From contig NZ_MECL01000131.1 of the NCBI RefSeq assembly GCF_014596445.1, positions 1-36,262 of the forward strand: a DNA stretch of 36,262 nt, read 5' to 3'. The stretch is from Streptomyces sp. CBMA29 (lineage in GTDB: Bacteria; Actinomycetota; Actinomycetes; Streptomycetales; Streptomycetaceae). Both the position numbers and the translations under genes were made by a program. The notes under the pieces were generated by a model. The model searched no databases. It was not told the origin of the DNA and saw only the letters and a list, made by a program, of their open reading frames with translations. Shown here one piece after another: positions 29,557-36,262 of this stretch; the first letter of the stretch is position 1, and each line of letters starts with the position of its first letter.

Positions 29557-30280
29557 GGGCGAAGTCGCGGAGTGCTTCGGCGACGACGGCTTCGAGGCGG
29601 GTGTGGTGGGCGCCGCGCCAGTAGACGCGCCCGCAGGAGGCGCAGGCGGCGAAGACGTCGTAGGAGCGTTCGGTGCCGCCCTCCAGGCGGTCGCGGACGG
29701 ACTCCTTGTCGGCGGGGGTCAGCAGGCCGTTGCAGGCGACGCAGCGGGTCCAGGGCGCGAGGTCCGGCGCGAACCGCTGGAGGATGTCCCGCAGTTGGTC
29801 GGCCGGGCGGTCGCTGTAGACGTACGCGCCCGCCCACAGTTCGCGGCGGCGCAGCAGGCCACGGTCGCGCGTCAGCATGACCCTGCGGTCGCTCGCGGAG
29901 AGCGCGGCGAGCGCCGGGTCGCCGATGTCCTCGTTCTCGTACGCCGCGTCGACCCCGAGCAGCCGCAACCGCCGTGCCAGCGTGCCGAGATGGACGTCGA
30001 GCAGAAAGCGCAGCGGCGCGCCCGGCACCTCCTGCGGCCGTACGACCGCGTGGACCCGTACCGCCTCGCCCGCCGCCGGGACATGGGCGTTCGGTACGTC
30101 GCGGCCGTCGACGGACAGCGCGCCGACCTCGGTGAGCGGCACGCCCAGCGACTCCACGACGTGCCCGAGCGACGACGTGCCGTCGGTGACCACGGCGCCG
30201 GGTTCGGCGCGGCGCCGCTCGGCGGCCACGAAGAGGTGCAGCTCAGCCGGGACGCTGACGGTGATGTGCGGTCCGTTCAC
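29543..30280 (-). CDS. Mut7-C RNAse-type protein with N-terminal ubiquitin-like domain
   Basis: This 245-residue protein has an N-terminal ubiquitin-like (Mut7-C Ub) part (ITVSVPAELHLFVAAERR, then SLGVPLTEVGALSVDGRDV). A PIN-like Mut7-C domain follows: FLLDVHLGTLARRLRLLGVDAAYENEDIGDPALAAL and RRVMLTRDRGLL. A zinc ribbon formed by CVAC and CASC lies in the last 70 residues, followed by GRVYWRGAHHTRL. The family is predicted to be an RNase. The start is GTG 30280, the first in frame after an untypical upstream stretch. Its stop codon lies in a triplicated 17-bp repeat. Confidence 0.92.
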   Translation of the reverse strand: MNGPHITVSVPAELHLFVAAERRRAEPGAVVTDGTSSLGHVVESLGVPLTEVGALSVDGRDVPNAHVPAAGEAVRVHAVVRPQEVPGAPLRFLLDVHLGTLARRLRLLGVDAAYENEDIGDPALAALSASDRRVMLTRDRGLLRRRELWAGAYVYSDRPADQLRDILQRFAPDLAPWTRCVACNGLLTPADKESVRDRLEGGTERSYDVFAACASCGRVYWRGAHHTRLEAVVAEALRDFAPTRH

Positions 30281-30354
30281 GGACTCAGCATGCCATCGCC
30301 CACCGGGCCCGGCCACGGAATTCCGCGCCGCTCGTACGGCGTTCGTCCCCTGTC

Positions 30355-30537
30355 GTGAGTCGTACCCCTCTTCGCACACCCGCTGGAGACCATCCGGGCC
30401 TGACGGTCGGCGAGTTCGAGGCGCACATCACGGTGCGCTGCGATGACGGCGCCGCTTCGGCCATCCGGCTGGCGCGGTGGTCCGCCGCGCGCGGCTGGGA
30501 AGTCGGGCGTGTGACGCGCGCGCCGGGCAGGTCCTAG
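30355..30537 (+). pseudogene. Truncated 60-codon remnant
   Basis: The frame from GTG 30355 to TAG 30537 contains VGEFEAHITVRCDDGAASAIRLARWSAARGWE. This looks like the opening of a longer Streptomyces family of unknown function that starts FEAHITV and continues with RGW-type segments for another 60 or more residues. The rest is missing. The stop overlaps that of the convergent exonuclease III gene by three bases. There is no good ribosome binding site. I read it as a remnant, though a short protein is possible. Confidence 0.45.
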
Positions 30538-31346
30538 ATGTCGTAGGTGACCGTCACCGGGGCGTGGTCGCTCCAGCGCTGGTCGTAGCTCGCGGCGCGC
30601 TCGACGACGGCGGTGGTGGCCGCGGCGGCGAGGGCTTCGGTGGCGACCTGGAGGTCGATGCGCCAGCCGGTGTTGTTGTCGAACGCCTGGCCGCGCATGG
30701 ACCACCAGGAGTAGGGGCCCTCGACGTCGGGGTGGAGGCGGCGGACGACGTCGGTCCAGCCCGCGGGGCCGAAGAGTTCGGTGAGCCAGGCGCGTTCCTC
30801 GGGGAGGAAGCCGGCGGATTTGCGGTTGCCGCGCCAGTTCTTCAGATCCGCTTCCTGGTGCGCGATGTTCCAGTCGCCGCAGACGAGGGCATGGGTGCCG
30901 GTTTCGGCGGCGTGGTCGCGGAGCGCGTCGAGGTGGACGGCGAAGTCCTTCATGAAGCGCTCCTTCTCCGCCTGGCGCTCGGTGCCGACCTCGCCGGAGG
31001 GGAGGTAGAGGCTGCCGACGGTCAGACCGGGTCCGGTGCCGGGCAGGTCGACCTCCAGGTAGCGCCCGGCGGCGGCGAATTCGGCGGCGCCGAAGCCGAC
31101 GCGGACGGCGCTGGGCTCCTCGCGGGTGTAGAGCGAGACACCGGCCCGGCCCTTGGCGGAGGAGGGCGCGTGGAAGGCGTGCCAGCCCGCCGGGTCGCGC
31201 AGCTCGACGGTGAGCTGGTCGGGCTCCGCCCGGACCTCCTGGAGGCAGACCACGTCGGCGTCGGTCTCCTCCAGCCAGGTCAGGAAGCCTTTCTTGGCGG
31301 CGGCGCGGAGTCCGTTGACGTTCACGGTGGTGACGGTGGTCGACAT
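30534..31346 (-). CDS. xthA: Exodeoxyribonuclease III
   Basis: This 270-residue AP endonuclease/3'-exonuclease acts in base excision repair. Catalytic blocks are complete: TVNVNGLRAAAKKGFLTWL, VVCLQEVRAEPDQL with the metal-binding Glu, YLPSGEVG, VCGDWNIAHQEADLKNWRGN, WRIDLQVAT and the terminal SDHAPVTVTYDI. The start is ATG 31346; the frame is open to 31421 but begins in low-quality sequence. It is a single gene, divergent from the GNAT gene at 31436 with a shared 89-base promoter region. Confidence 0.96.
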   Translation of the reverse strand: MSTTVTTVNVNGLRAAAKKGFLTWLEETDADVVCLQEVRAEPDQLTVELRDPAGWHAFHAPSSAKGRAGVSLYTREEPSAVRVGFGAAEFAAAGRYLEVDLPGTGPGLTVGSLYLPSGEVGTERQAEKERFMKDFAVHLDALRDHAAETGTHALVCGDWNIAHQEADLKNWRGNRKSAGFLPEERAWLTELFGPAGWTDVVRRLHPDVEGPYSWWSMRGQAFDNNTGWRIDLQVATEALAAAATTAVVERAASYDQRWSDHAPVTVTYDI

Positions 31347-31394
31347 GCGCTGGACGATACCGGGACCGGCCGGCGGAACCGCTTCGGTGTCCCC

Positions 31395-31426
31395 CGTACG
31401 CACGTACGTACGACCGCGCACGTACG
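31395..31426. promoter_or_regulatory. Cluster of CGTACG palindromes in a divergent promoter
   Basis: CGTACG occurs at 31395-31400, twice overlapping in CGTACGTACG (31403-31412) and again at 31421-31426. The cluster lies between the exonuclease III and GNAT starts, ending nine bases before the GNAT GTG. It may be a regulator site or simple sequence. Confidence 0.4.
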
Positions 31427-31435
31427 ATATCGGGC

Positions 31436-31927
31436 GTGGAGATCAGAACGACGCGCTACGACCACCCCGACGCGGTGAAGCTCAACGACCTGGTGCAGCA
31501 GGAGTACGTGGAGCGGTACGGCGACGGCGACTCGACCTTCATGGACGCGGCCCATTTCGACCCGCCGCGAGGGCTGTACCTGCTGGCCTACGACGAGGAC
31601 GGGCACGCCGTGGCCAGCGGCGGCTGGCGCGCCCAGGACGACTCGCCCGACGGGCACGCGGACGGCGACGCCGAGATCAAGCGGATGTTCGTGGTGGCGC
31701 GGGCGCGCGGTCGCGGTCTCGCCCGCGCGATCCTGGCCGAGCTGGAGAGGACGGCCGCGGCGGCGGGCCGGACCCGGATGGTGCTGGAGACCGGTCAGCG
31801 GCAGCCGGAGGCCATCGCGCTGTACCGCTCGTGCGGCTACCAGCCGGTGTCGAAATTCGGCTACTACCGGCACGACGAGCTGAGCGTGTGCCTCGGCAAA
31901 CCGCTGGTCGCGCCGCCGGGCGCGTAA
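31436..31927 (+). CDS. GNAT-family N-acetyltransferase
   Basis: This 163-residue acetyltransferase has the acetyl-CoA-binding motif A: IKRMFVVARARGRGLARAILAELERTAAAAGRTRMVLETG, with the RGRGLA loop. Motif B follows as EAIALYRSCGYQPVSKFGYY. The N-terminus reads DHPDAVKLNDLVQQEYVERYG. The substrate is unknown. The start is GTG 31436 with no clear ribosome binding site. The C-terminal codons and stop are the first unit of a 28-bp tandem repeat. Confidence 0.94.
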   Translation: MEIRTTRYDHPDAVKLNDLVQQEYVERYGDGDSTFMDAAHFDPPRGLYLLAYDEDGHAVASGGWRAQDDSPDGHADGDAEIKRMFVVARARGRGLARAILAELERTAAAAGRTRMVLETGQRQPEAIALYRSCGYQPVSKFGYYRHDELSVCLGKPLVAPPGA

Positions 31928-31989
31928 GCCGCTGATCGCGACGCCGGGCGCGTGAGCCGCCGGGCGCGTGAGCCGCTGGTCACGCCGCC
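31901..31989. repeat. 28-bp tandem repeat across the GNAT stop codon
   Basis: A 28-base unit starting CCGCTGGTCGCGCCGCCGGG covers the last codons and stop of the GNAT gene (31901-31928). It is repeated at 31929-31956 with three changes, then as a 16-base part (31957-31972) and a 17-base part (31973-31989). Each full copy ends in GCGTAAG or GCGTGAG. Confidence 0.92.
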
Positions 31990-32012
31990 CTCGCACAGCC
32001 GCGTTCCTGGGA

Positions 32013-32258
32013 TCAGTGCTTGTTACGGCCGCCGCGCCGCAGGTACATCCCGGCCAGCGCGCCGACGATGAAGCAGCCGAGCAGCGCCATCCACAGCGGC
32101 ATCGTGACCTCGGGGATCAGCAGCCGGATCTTGACGTCGCGAGTGTTCTCGAAGATGAAGATCAGGGCGAGGACCGCGAGCACGGCCACGGTCACCCGGC
32201 CCGGGGTCACCAGCGAACCGAATCTGCTGTCGCTCGGCGGCTTCTCGGTGCTCACCAT
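32013..32258 (-). CDS. LapA-like (DUF1049) membrane protein
   Basis: This 81-residue membrane protein starts at ATG 32258 after GGGAGC and AGGTGAG. It has the LapA pattern: a first helix VTVAVLAVLALIFIFENT, the turn RDVKIRLLIPEVTMPLW, and a second helix MALLGCFIVGALAGMYL with a basic tail RRGGRNKH. The family is common in bacteria; in Gram-negatives it is linked to lipopolysaccharide control, but here the role is unknown. It is a single gene divergent from the GNAT gene. Confidence 0.9.
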   Translation of the reverse strand: MVSTEKPPSDSRFGSLVTPGRVTVAVLAVLALIFIFENTRDVKIRLLIPEVTMPLWMALLGCFIVGALAGMYLRRGGRNKH

Positions 32259-32532
32259 GCTCACCTGCTCCCGGTTCGGCGCTGTCCCCTTGCGTACATG
32301 ATCGGTGCGGCGGCGCCGGAGCGGGCTGCGGACTACTCCGAACGGGTGAGCGCGGCTGGCTCTCCCCGGTGACGCTGACCCTCCTGCCCGTGGGCGCGGC
32401 GCCGCTGGCCGCCTTCGGTGCGCCGGGGGCGGGCACCGTTGTGGGCGGGGTGCTGGGGGCGCGGGCGCGGCCGTGCCCCGTACGTCCGTTATCGACTCGC
32501 CCGCCGCGCCCCCTGCTGGCAGCATCGGACCC

Positions 32533-33108
32533 ATGGACCACAGGCACCGCTCGGACCGCAGGGACGTCCTCACCGACCTCAGGGAGCCGCCGGTGCTCGG
32601 GGCGGGCGACTACACGTTGCGCCCGTGGTCGATGGCCGACCTGCACACGGTGCGCGAGGCGTCCACGGACCCGCTGATTCCGCTGATCACGACCGTGCCG
32701 CCGGTCTACAGCGACGCCGAGGGGATCGCCTTCGTCGAGCGGCAGTGGGGACGGCCGGCGGCGGGCCGCTACCCAATGGCGATCGCGCGGGCGTCCGACG
32801 GTTGCGCGGTCGGCAACGCCGGTCTCGACATCCTCAGCGCGGACCGCGCCACGGTCGGCTACTGGGTCCTCGCCTCCGCGCGCCGCGCGGGCGCCGCCGG
32901 GTCGGCGCTGAAGGCGATCACCGAGTGGGGCCTGCACGAACTGGGCATCGCCCGGCTCGACTTGTACGCCGAGCCGTGGAACACCGGTTCGCTGCGCACC
33001 GCGGAGAGCGCCGGTTACCAGCGCGAGGGGCTGCTGCGCGACTGGGCCCGCGTCGGCGGGGAGTTGAAGGACGTGGTCATGTACGCAGCTCTTCGTACAC
33101 CGCGATGA
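32533..33108 (+). CDS. RimJ/RimL-type GNAT acetyltransferase
   Basis: This 191-residue GNAT protein is of the ribosomal-protein acetyltransferase type: YTLRPWSMADLHTVREASTDPLIPLI, then VGNAGLDILSADRATVGYWVLASARRAGAAGSALKAITEWGLHELGIARLDLYAEPWNTGSLRTAESAGYQREGLL. The start is ATG 32533. No strong ribosome binding site is seen. Its 3' end overlaps the M14 gene tail-to-tail by 32 bases. The substrate is unknown. Confidence 0.92.
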   Translation: MDHRHRSDRRDVLTDLREPPVLGAGDYTLRPWSMADLHTVREASTDPLIPLITTVPPVYSDAEGIAFVERQWGRPAAGRYPMAIARASDGCAVGNAGLDILSADRATVGYWVLASARRAGAAGSALKAITEWGLHELGIARLDLYAEPWNTGSLRTAESAGYQREGLLRDWARVGGELKDVVMYAALRTPR

Positions 33109-34327
33109 CGCTGCGGGCCTGCTGCTCGACCTGGTCGGCGATCGGCACCCAGCGCGGGCGGTAGGCGCTCTCGTACGCCGCGCACCACTCGTCCACCAGG
33201 CGCGTGACGCGGGGGACGTCGGCGACCCGGCGGAGCATGGCGGCGGCGCGCAGCGGGACGCGCTGCGCGTAGACCTCGATGCTGGTGACGCGCGCGGTGG
33301 TCATCGGCGGCAGCGGGAGCGCGCCGGGCGGGCGTACGGCGGGGTCCCAGTCGGCGGACAGCCGGGGGCCGATGCCGACGAGTTCCTTGACGGTGCGCAG
33401 CATCGGGGAGTCCGCGCCGACCAGGTGCGGTTCGAGGTTGTCCAGGACCCGGGCGACCCGGGGCAGGTCACGGCGGAGTGCGGCGCCCGCGACGCGCAGC
33501 GCGTGGTCGGGCGCGGGGTGCGGGGAGATGTCGGCGGTACGGTCGCAGGCCCACATGGGCACTTCGACGACGGCGGTGACACCGTCGTAGCGGCGGGCGT
33601 GCGCCCAGGTGGAGTTGGCGCCGTCGCCGACGGTCGCGGGGTCGCCGTCCGGCGGCATCACGTAGACGCCGGGTCCCGGGCTCGGCCACTGGAAGGCGTC
33701 GGAGGACCCGCTCTCCAGCGGGATGTCCAGCTCGGCGGCCGACTTGCCGATCCGCGCGGGCACGCCGGGGATGTCGCTGGTGAGCTGCACGAAGCTGCCG
33801 CCGACGTCGATGCCGTGCAGCGAGCACTGCAACACCGGGCGCAGCGCGTCCAGTACGCCGAGCAGCGCGCGGGTCTCGGGGAGCGACGCGTCCGGGGCTC
33901 CCGGCGGCGGCAGCCATTCGGGCTGTTCCGCCGCGCACGGCCGGAAGAAGTGCTCGTAGTGGCCGCGCAGGGTGTAAGGACCGCACAGCCAGGGCTCGTT
34001 GAGCACCGCGCCGTCCGGGTCGATGCAGAGCAGGAAGTGCCAGGCGGTGCCGTCGTCCTGGCCGCCTTCGCGCTCGGCGGCGAGCTGGTATGCGAGCCGG
34101 AGCACCGTGGCACCGCCGACCGCCGCCTCGTTGGCGTGCGGTCCCGCCACCACGAGCGCGTTCCGCTCGCTCCCGCCCTCCGCCTGATCCACCGTCAGCA
34201 TGAGCAGAGGCCGCCCGGCACGCGACCGGCCGACAACCCGCAGACGGCACAGTCTCGGATATCGCAACGTCAACAGGCGTGCGCCCTGGATGACTTCGGC
34301 CGTCGTCGGATAGTGCTCTCTCGCCAC
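33077..34327 (-). CDS. M14-family zinc carboxypeptidase-like protein
   Basis: This 416-residue protein has a zinc-carboxypeptidase core. The metal motif HxxE is in VVAGPHANEAAVGG, with a further His in CSLHGIDVGGSF. The acid is probably Glu in TAVVEVPMWACD. A C-terminal helical part of about 130 residues is not typical of the catalytic domain. I see no signal peptide, so a cytosolic enzyme is likely. The substrate is unknown; it could cleave a peptide or an amino-acid conjugate. The start is GTG 34327, with GGGGGA five bases upstream. It is convergent and overlapping with the GNAT gene. Confidence 0.9.
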   Translation of the reverse strand: MAREHYPTTAEVIQGARLLTLRYPRLCRLRVVGRSRAGRPLLMLTVDQAEGGSERNALVVAGPHANEAAVGGATVLRLAYQLAAEREGGQDDGTAWHFLLCIDPDGAVLNEPWLCGPYTLRGHYEHFFRPCAAEQPEWLPPPGAPDASLPETRALLGVLDALRPVLQCSLHGIDVGGSFVQLTSDIPGVPARIGKSAAELDIPLESGSSDAFQWPSPGPGVYVMPPDGDPATVGDGANSTWAHARRYDGVTAVVEVPMWACDRTADISPHPAPDHALRVAGAALRRDLPRVARVLDNLEPHLVGADSPMLRTVKELVGIGPRLSADWDPAVRPPGALPLPPMTTARVTSIEVYAQRVPLRAAAMLRRVADVPRVTRLVDEWCAAYESAYRPRWVPIADQVEQQARSVIAVYEELRT

Positions 34328-34500
34328 CGCATTCCCCCAGAAGCCGAAGCGCGTACTGGCTGCGACTGCGTGACGACGTCGGGTACAGCCCCCACATGAC
34401 CCCGTCCACCACGGCCGTCGGGCGGCTTCGGTGACGGCGGCACAGAGCGTGCGCGTATCGCGGGTGCCGAAGGGGCCAATGCTGAACGGCCGGGCAAGCA

Positions 34501-35040
34501 CTAAGTACGACACGGCGGCGGCAGGGTGTCAACGGTGCTACCGCAGGCGTTCCGGCGCACGACGGCGCCCGCGACGACGATCAGTGCGGCGGCTCCGTAC
34601 GCGGTTGCCTGGAGCACATTTCCATGGGCACCGGCGCCCGTCGCGTTCCCGGTGTAGAGGGCGAGTCCGGCCAGCGGTACGGCCAGCCACTCCCAGCGGC
34701 CGTCGAGCGCGACGGGGGCGACGAGGGCGACGACCGACAGCGCGTACCAGTAAGAGGAGGGCGAGGTCACCAGCAGCGCGGTGCCGGTCACGAGCAGGGC
34801 GCCGCTCCACGGCCGGTCCCGGTCGCCACGCCGCAGTACGTACGCCACCACCGCGAGGACGGCCACGATCGCGGCCGGACCCGCCGCGCCGTCCGGAAGC
34901 ACCAGCCGCAGCAGGGCGAAGCGGCGTACGCTGCCCGGCTCGTATCCCTCCTCCTGGAGGTAGCCCGGCAGGTAACCGAGCACCCCGCCGCCGGACGCGA
35001 CGACGTACGGCAGATAGGCGAGAACGATTACGGCGACGGC
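34501..35040 (-). pseudogene. C-terminal remnant of a GT87-type membrane glycosyltransferase
   Basis: The frame reads VIVLAYLPYVVASGGGVLGYLPGYLQEEGYEPGSVRRFALLRLVLPDG, then several hydrophobic helices (AAIVAVLAVVAYVLRRGDRDRPWSG and SPSSYWYALSVVALVAPVALDGRWEW). This matches the last 170-190 residues of Streptomyces GT87/DUF2029-type integral membrane proteins. About 250 upstream residues are missing. No start codon lies upstream in frame before the stop at about 35205; the first is the GTG at 34983, in mid-domain. The frame is otherwise intact. The methyltransferase gene at the window end belongs to a group that often sits near such a gene. Confidence 0.7.
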
Positions 35041-35147
35041 GGCGCCAGCAGCGCGCCCCGGCGCGCGGGCGCTGCCGCTGACGTGGTGCTGCCGCCTCGG
35101 GGCGGCGCCTTCGCGCGGCCCGGCCCCGGGGAGTCCAGGATGGGGGC

Positions 35148-35585
35148 ATGACGGTATTCCCCGATGTCCCCGGCGCCTGGCACGGACGGTCCGGCTTCCG
35201 GCTCATGCCCACCGACCCCTTCCACGAGGCTCCCGCCGGCGCCCGGGTCGTCCTCGGCGCGGCCGGTCACCTGGTCTGCGTCACCTACACCTGGCAGCAC
35301 CCGGACGACGGACCGCAGGACGGCATGCTCACCGTCGGCGCCACCGACGAGAACACCCGGCTCACCGCGCTGTGGGCGGACTCCTGGCATCAGCAGCCCG
35401 CCCCGCTGCTGATGCACGGCACGCCCGGCCCGCACGGCATCGACGTCGAAGGCGAGTACGCCGAGGGGTGGATCTGGCGCGTCGCGGTCGACGCGGGCGA
35501 GCCCGGCACCCTGCGCATCCGTATGGACAACGACATCCCGTCCGGCCGCTACCGGGTCATGGACGCCGCGCTGACGCCGAGTTGA
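35148..35585 (+). CDS. DUF1579-like protein
   Basis: This 145-residue acidic protein has the pattern WHGRSGFRLMPTDPFHEAPAGARV, LVCVTYTWQHPDDGPQDGMLTVG, ALWADSWHQQPAPLLMHG and WIWRVAVDAGEPGTLRIRMDNDIP. This is like the DUF1579 group of small beta-barrel proteins of unknown function. It is soluble, with no signal peptide. The start is ATG 35148 after GGGGGC, opposite the dead upstream part of the glycosyltransferase remnant. A ligand-binding role is possible but not shown. Confidence 0.75.
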   Translation: MTVFPDVPGAWHGRSGFRLMPTDPFHEAPAGARVVLGAAGHLVCVTYTWQHPDDGPQDGMLTVGATDENTRLTALWADSWHQQPAPLLMHGTPGPHGIDVEGEYAEGWIWRVAVDAGEPGTLRIRMDNDIPSGRYRVMDAALTPS

Positions 35586-35612
35586 CGTCCCGGGCTCCGT
35601 GTCGGGACGCGG

Positions 35613-36262
35613 CTACCGCGTGCTGACCAGAGCGGCGAAGCGGCGGCCCGCCGCCGACCACTCCTCCGCCACCGACCAGCCGGTGGCGCGTGCGGCGGCG
35701 CGCAGCGCGAGGGGGCCGAGGCGGGCCCACGGGAAGTCGCGGCCCTGCCGTCCGTGGGCGTCCTCGACGCGTACGGTCACCCGCTCGTCCACCTCGTGCG
35801 GCGCCGCTTCGGCGAGCAACCGGCCACCGGGGGCGAGGAGTTCGCGGACGCGCGCGAGGAGGGTGTGCGGGTCGCCGCCGATGCCGATGTTGCCGTCGGC
35901 GAGCAGCGCGCTGCCCCAACGGCCTTCAGCGGGAAGGCGGTCGAAGACCGACCGGCACAGGACCGCGCCGCCCGCGCCCTTGGTGCGGGCCACGGCGGCG
36001 GGGCTCACGTCGAGCCCGAGGACCGGCACCCCGTACCCGGCGACGGCGGCCACCAGCCGTCCCGGACCGCAGCCGATGTCCAGCACCGGTCCACGGCAAC
36101 GGCGCAGCATCGTCCGGTCGGCGGCGTCCGGCGGCGCGCACCAGCGCTCGACCTCGAGCGGCAGCAGCCACCCGTCGTCCCGCCGCAGGAACAGCGGCCC
36201 GCGCCCGCTGGCCAGGGCCCGCGCGTACGGATCGCCGCCCCAGACGGTCGCGCCGCCGGGCC
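35613..36262 (-). CDS. Class I SAM-dependent methyltransferase, 5' end cut by window
   Basis: The C-terminal 216 codons lie in the window. From the edge it reads WGGDPYARALASGRGPLFLRRDDGWLLPLEVERWC, then motif I PVLDIGCGPGRLV, GLDVSPAAVARTKG, LADGNIGIGGDPHTLLARVRELLAPGGRLLAE and a C-terminal FPWARLGPLALRAAARATGWSVAEEW. It is a cytosolic SAM-dependent methyltransferase of a Streptomyces group often near glycosyltransferases and a molybdopterin oxidoreductase. The substrate is unknown. The true start is beyond the window; the ATG at 36110 is internal. Confidence 0.9.
   Translation of the reverse strand, partial: PGGATVWGGDPYARALASGRGPLFLRRDDGWLLPLEVERWCAPPDAADRTMLRRCRGPVLDIGCGPGRLVAAVAGYGVPVLGLDVSPAAVARTKGAGGAVLCRSVFDRLPAEGRWGSALLADGNIGIGGDPHTLLARVRELLAPGGRLLAEAAPHEVDERVTVRVEDAHGRQGRDFPWARLGPLALRAAARATGWSVAEEWSAAGRRFAALVSTR

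Noticed and set aside
32259..32532. Possible small gene in the gap between LapA-like and GNAT genes
   Set aside because: The frame starting at GTG 32369 has a hydrophobic Gly/Ala stretch but no ribosome binding site and runs into the GNAT gene in another frame. I treat the gap as divergent promoters.
1..36262. Biosynthetic gene cluster or prophage
   Set aside because: No synthase, carrier, integrase, capsid or terminase genes. Oxidoreductases, TmrB-like and methyltransferase genes are scattered and differently regulated.

Overview
The window is a very GC-rich chromosomal stretch with the coding style of Streptomyces or a close relative. Third codon positions are nearly all G/C, GTG starts are common, and genes are short and lie on both strands. 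The gene content fits too: a mycothiol-dependent maleylpyruvate isomerase-type protein, an F420/FMN luciferase-like oxidoreductase, AzlCD, DUF4253, DUF5107 and SseB-like proteins. I see no rRNA, tRNA, CRISPR array, transposase, integrase or phage gene. The region looks like ordinary accessory chromosome made of many small transcription units rather than one pathway.

Layout. 1-4.6 kb: start of an unidentified gene, a HAD phosphatase, a PAP2/diacylglycerol-kinase fusion, an SseB-like protein, a decayed acetyltransferase and a ketopantoate reductase. 4.6-9.3 kb: a DUF5107/TPR protein, an MDMPI-family protein, a lipoprotein, and an ankyrin protein coupled to the C-terminal piece of a phosphotransferase. 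9.4-13.8 kb: allantoicase with a LysR regulator, then an AraC regulator opposite a DUF1772 membrane protein. 13.8-16.9 kb: a TmrB-like nucleotide-binding protein, an enoyl-CoA hydratase, and a two-gene unit of secreted/membrane proteins behind a CsoR-type palindrome (probable copper response). 16.9-19.9 kb: an XRE-cupin repressor opposite azlCD with twin palindromic operators, then a secreted Ca2+-dependent PI-phospholipase C. 20-24.3 kb: an NTF2-like/LLM pair, a 5'-truncated DUF4291 gene, an L,D-transpeptidase, and a DUF1304-TetR operon with its own operator. 24.3-28.5 kb: an alpha/beta hydrolase, a bacterial thaumatin-like protein, and an ArsR/RibD-like/SRPBCC operon. 28.5-36.3 kb: DUF4253, Mut7-C, exonuclease III, two GNAT acetyltransferases, LapA-like, an M14 carboxypeptidase-like protein, a remnant of a GT87-type membrane protein, a DUF1579-like protein and a methyltransferase cut by the window end.

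Three themes stand out. First, several regulator/target pairs have visible operators: LysR-alc, XRE-azlCD, TetR-DUF1304, ArsR-RibD-SRPBCC and the CsoR-like site. Second, at least five genes are truncated remnants (GNAT, phosphotransferase C-terminus, DUF4291, a 60-codon fragment and GT87), so the region is being eroded. Third, short tandem duplications cluster at gene 3' ends, and two of them copy the stop codon itself. The best candidate for a little-described system is the unit at 15.3-16.8 kb: a CsoR-like operator, an apparently leaderless DUF6153-like membrane protein, and a lipoprotein with a regular MxxM methionine ladder and two H-x-H-P motifs.
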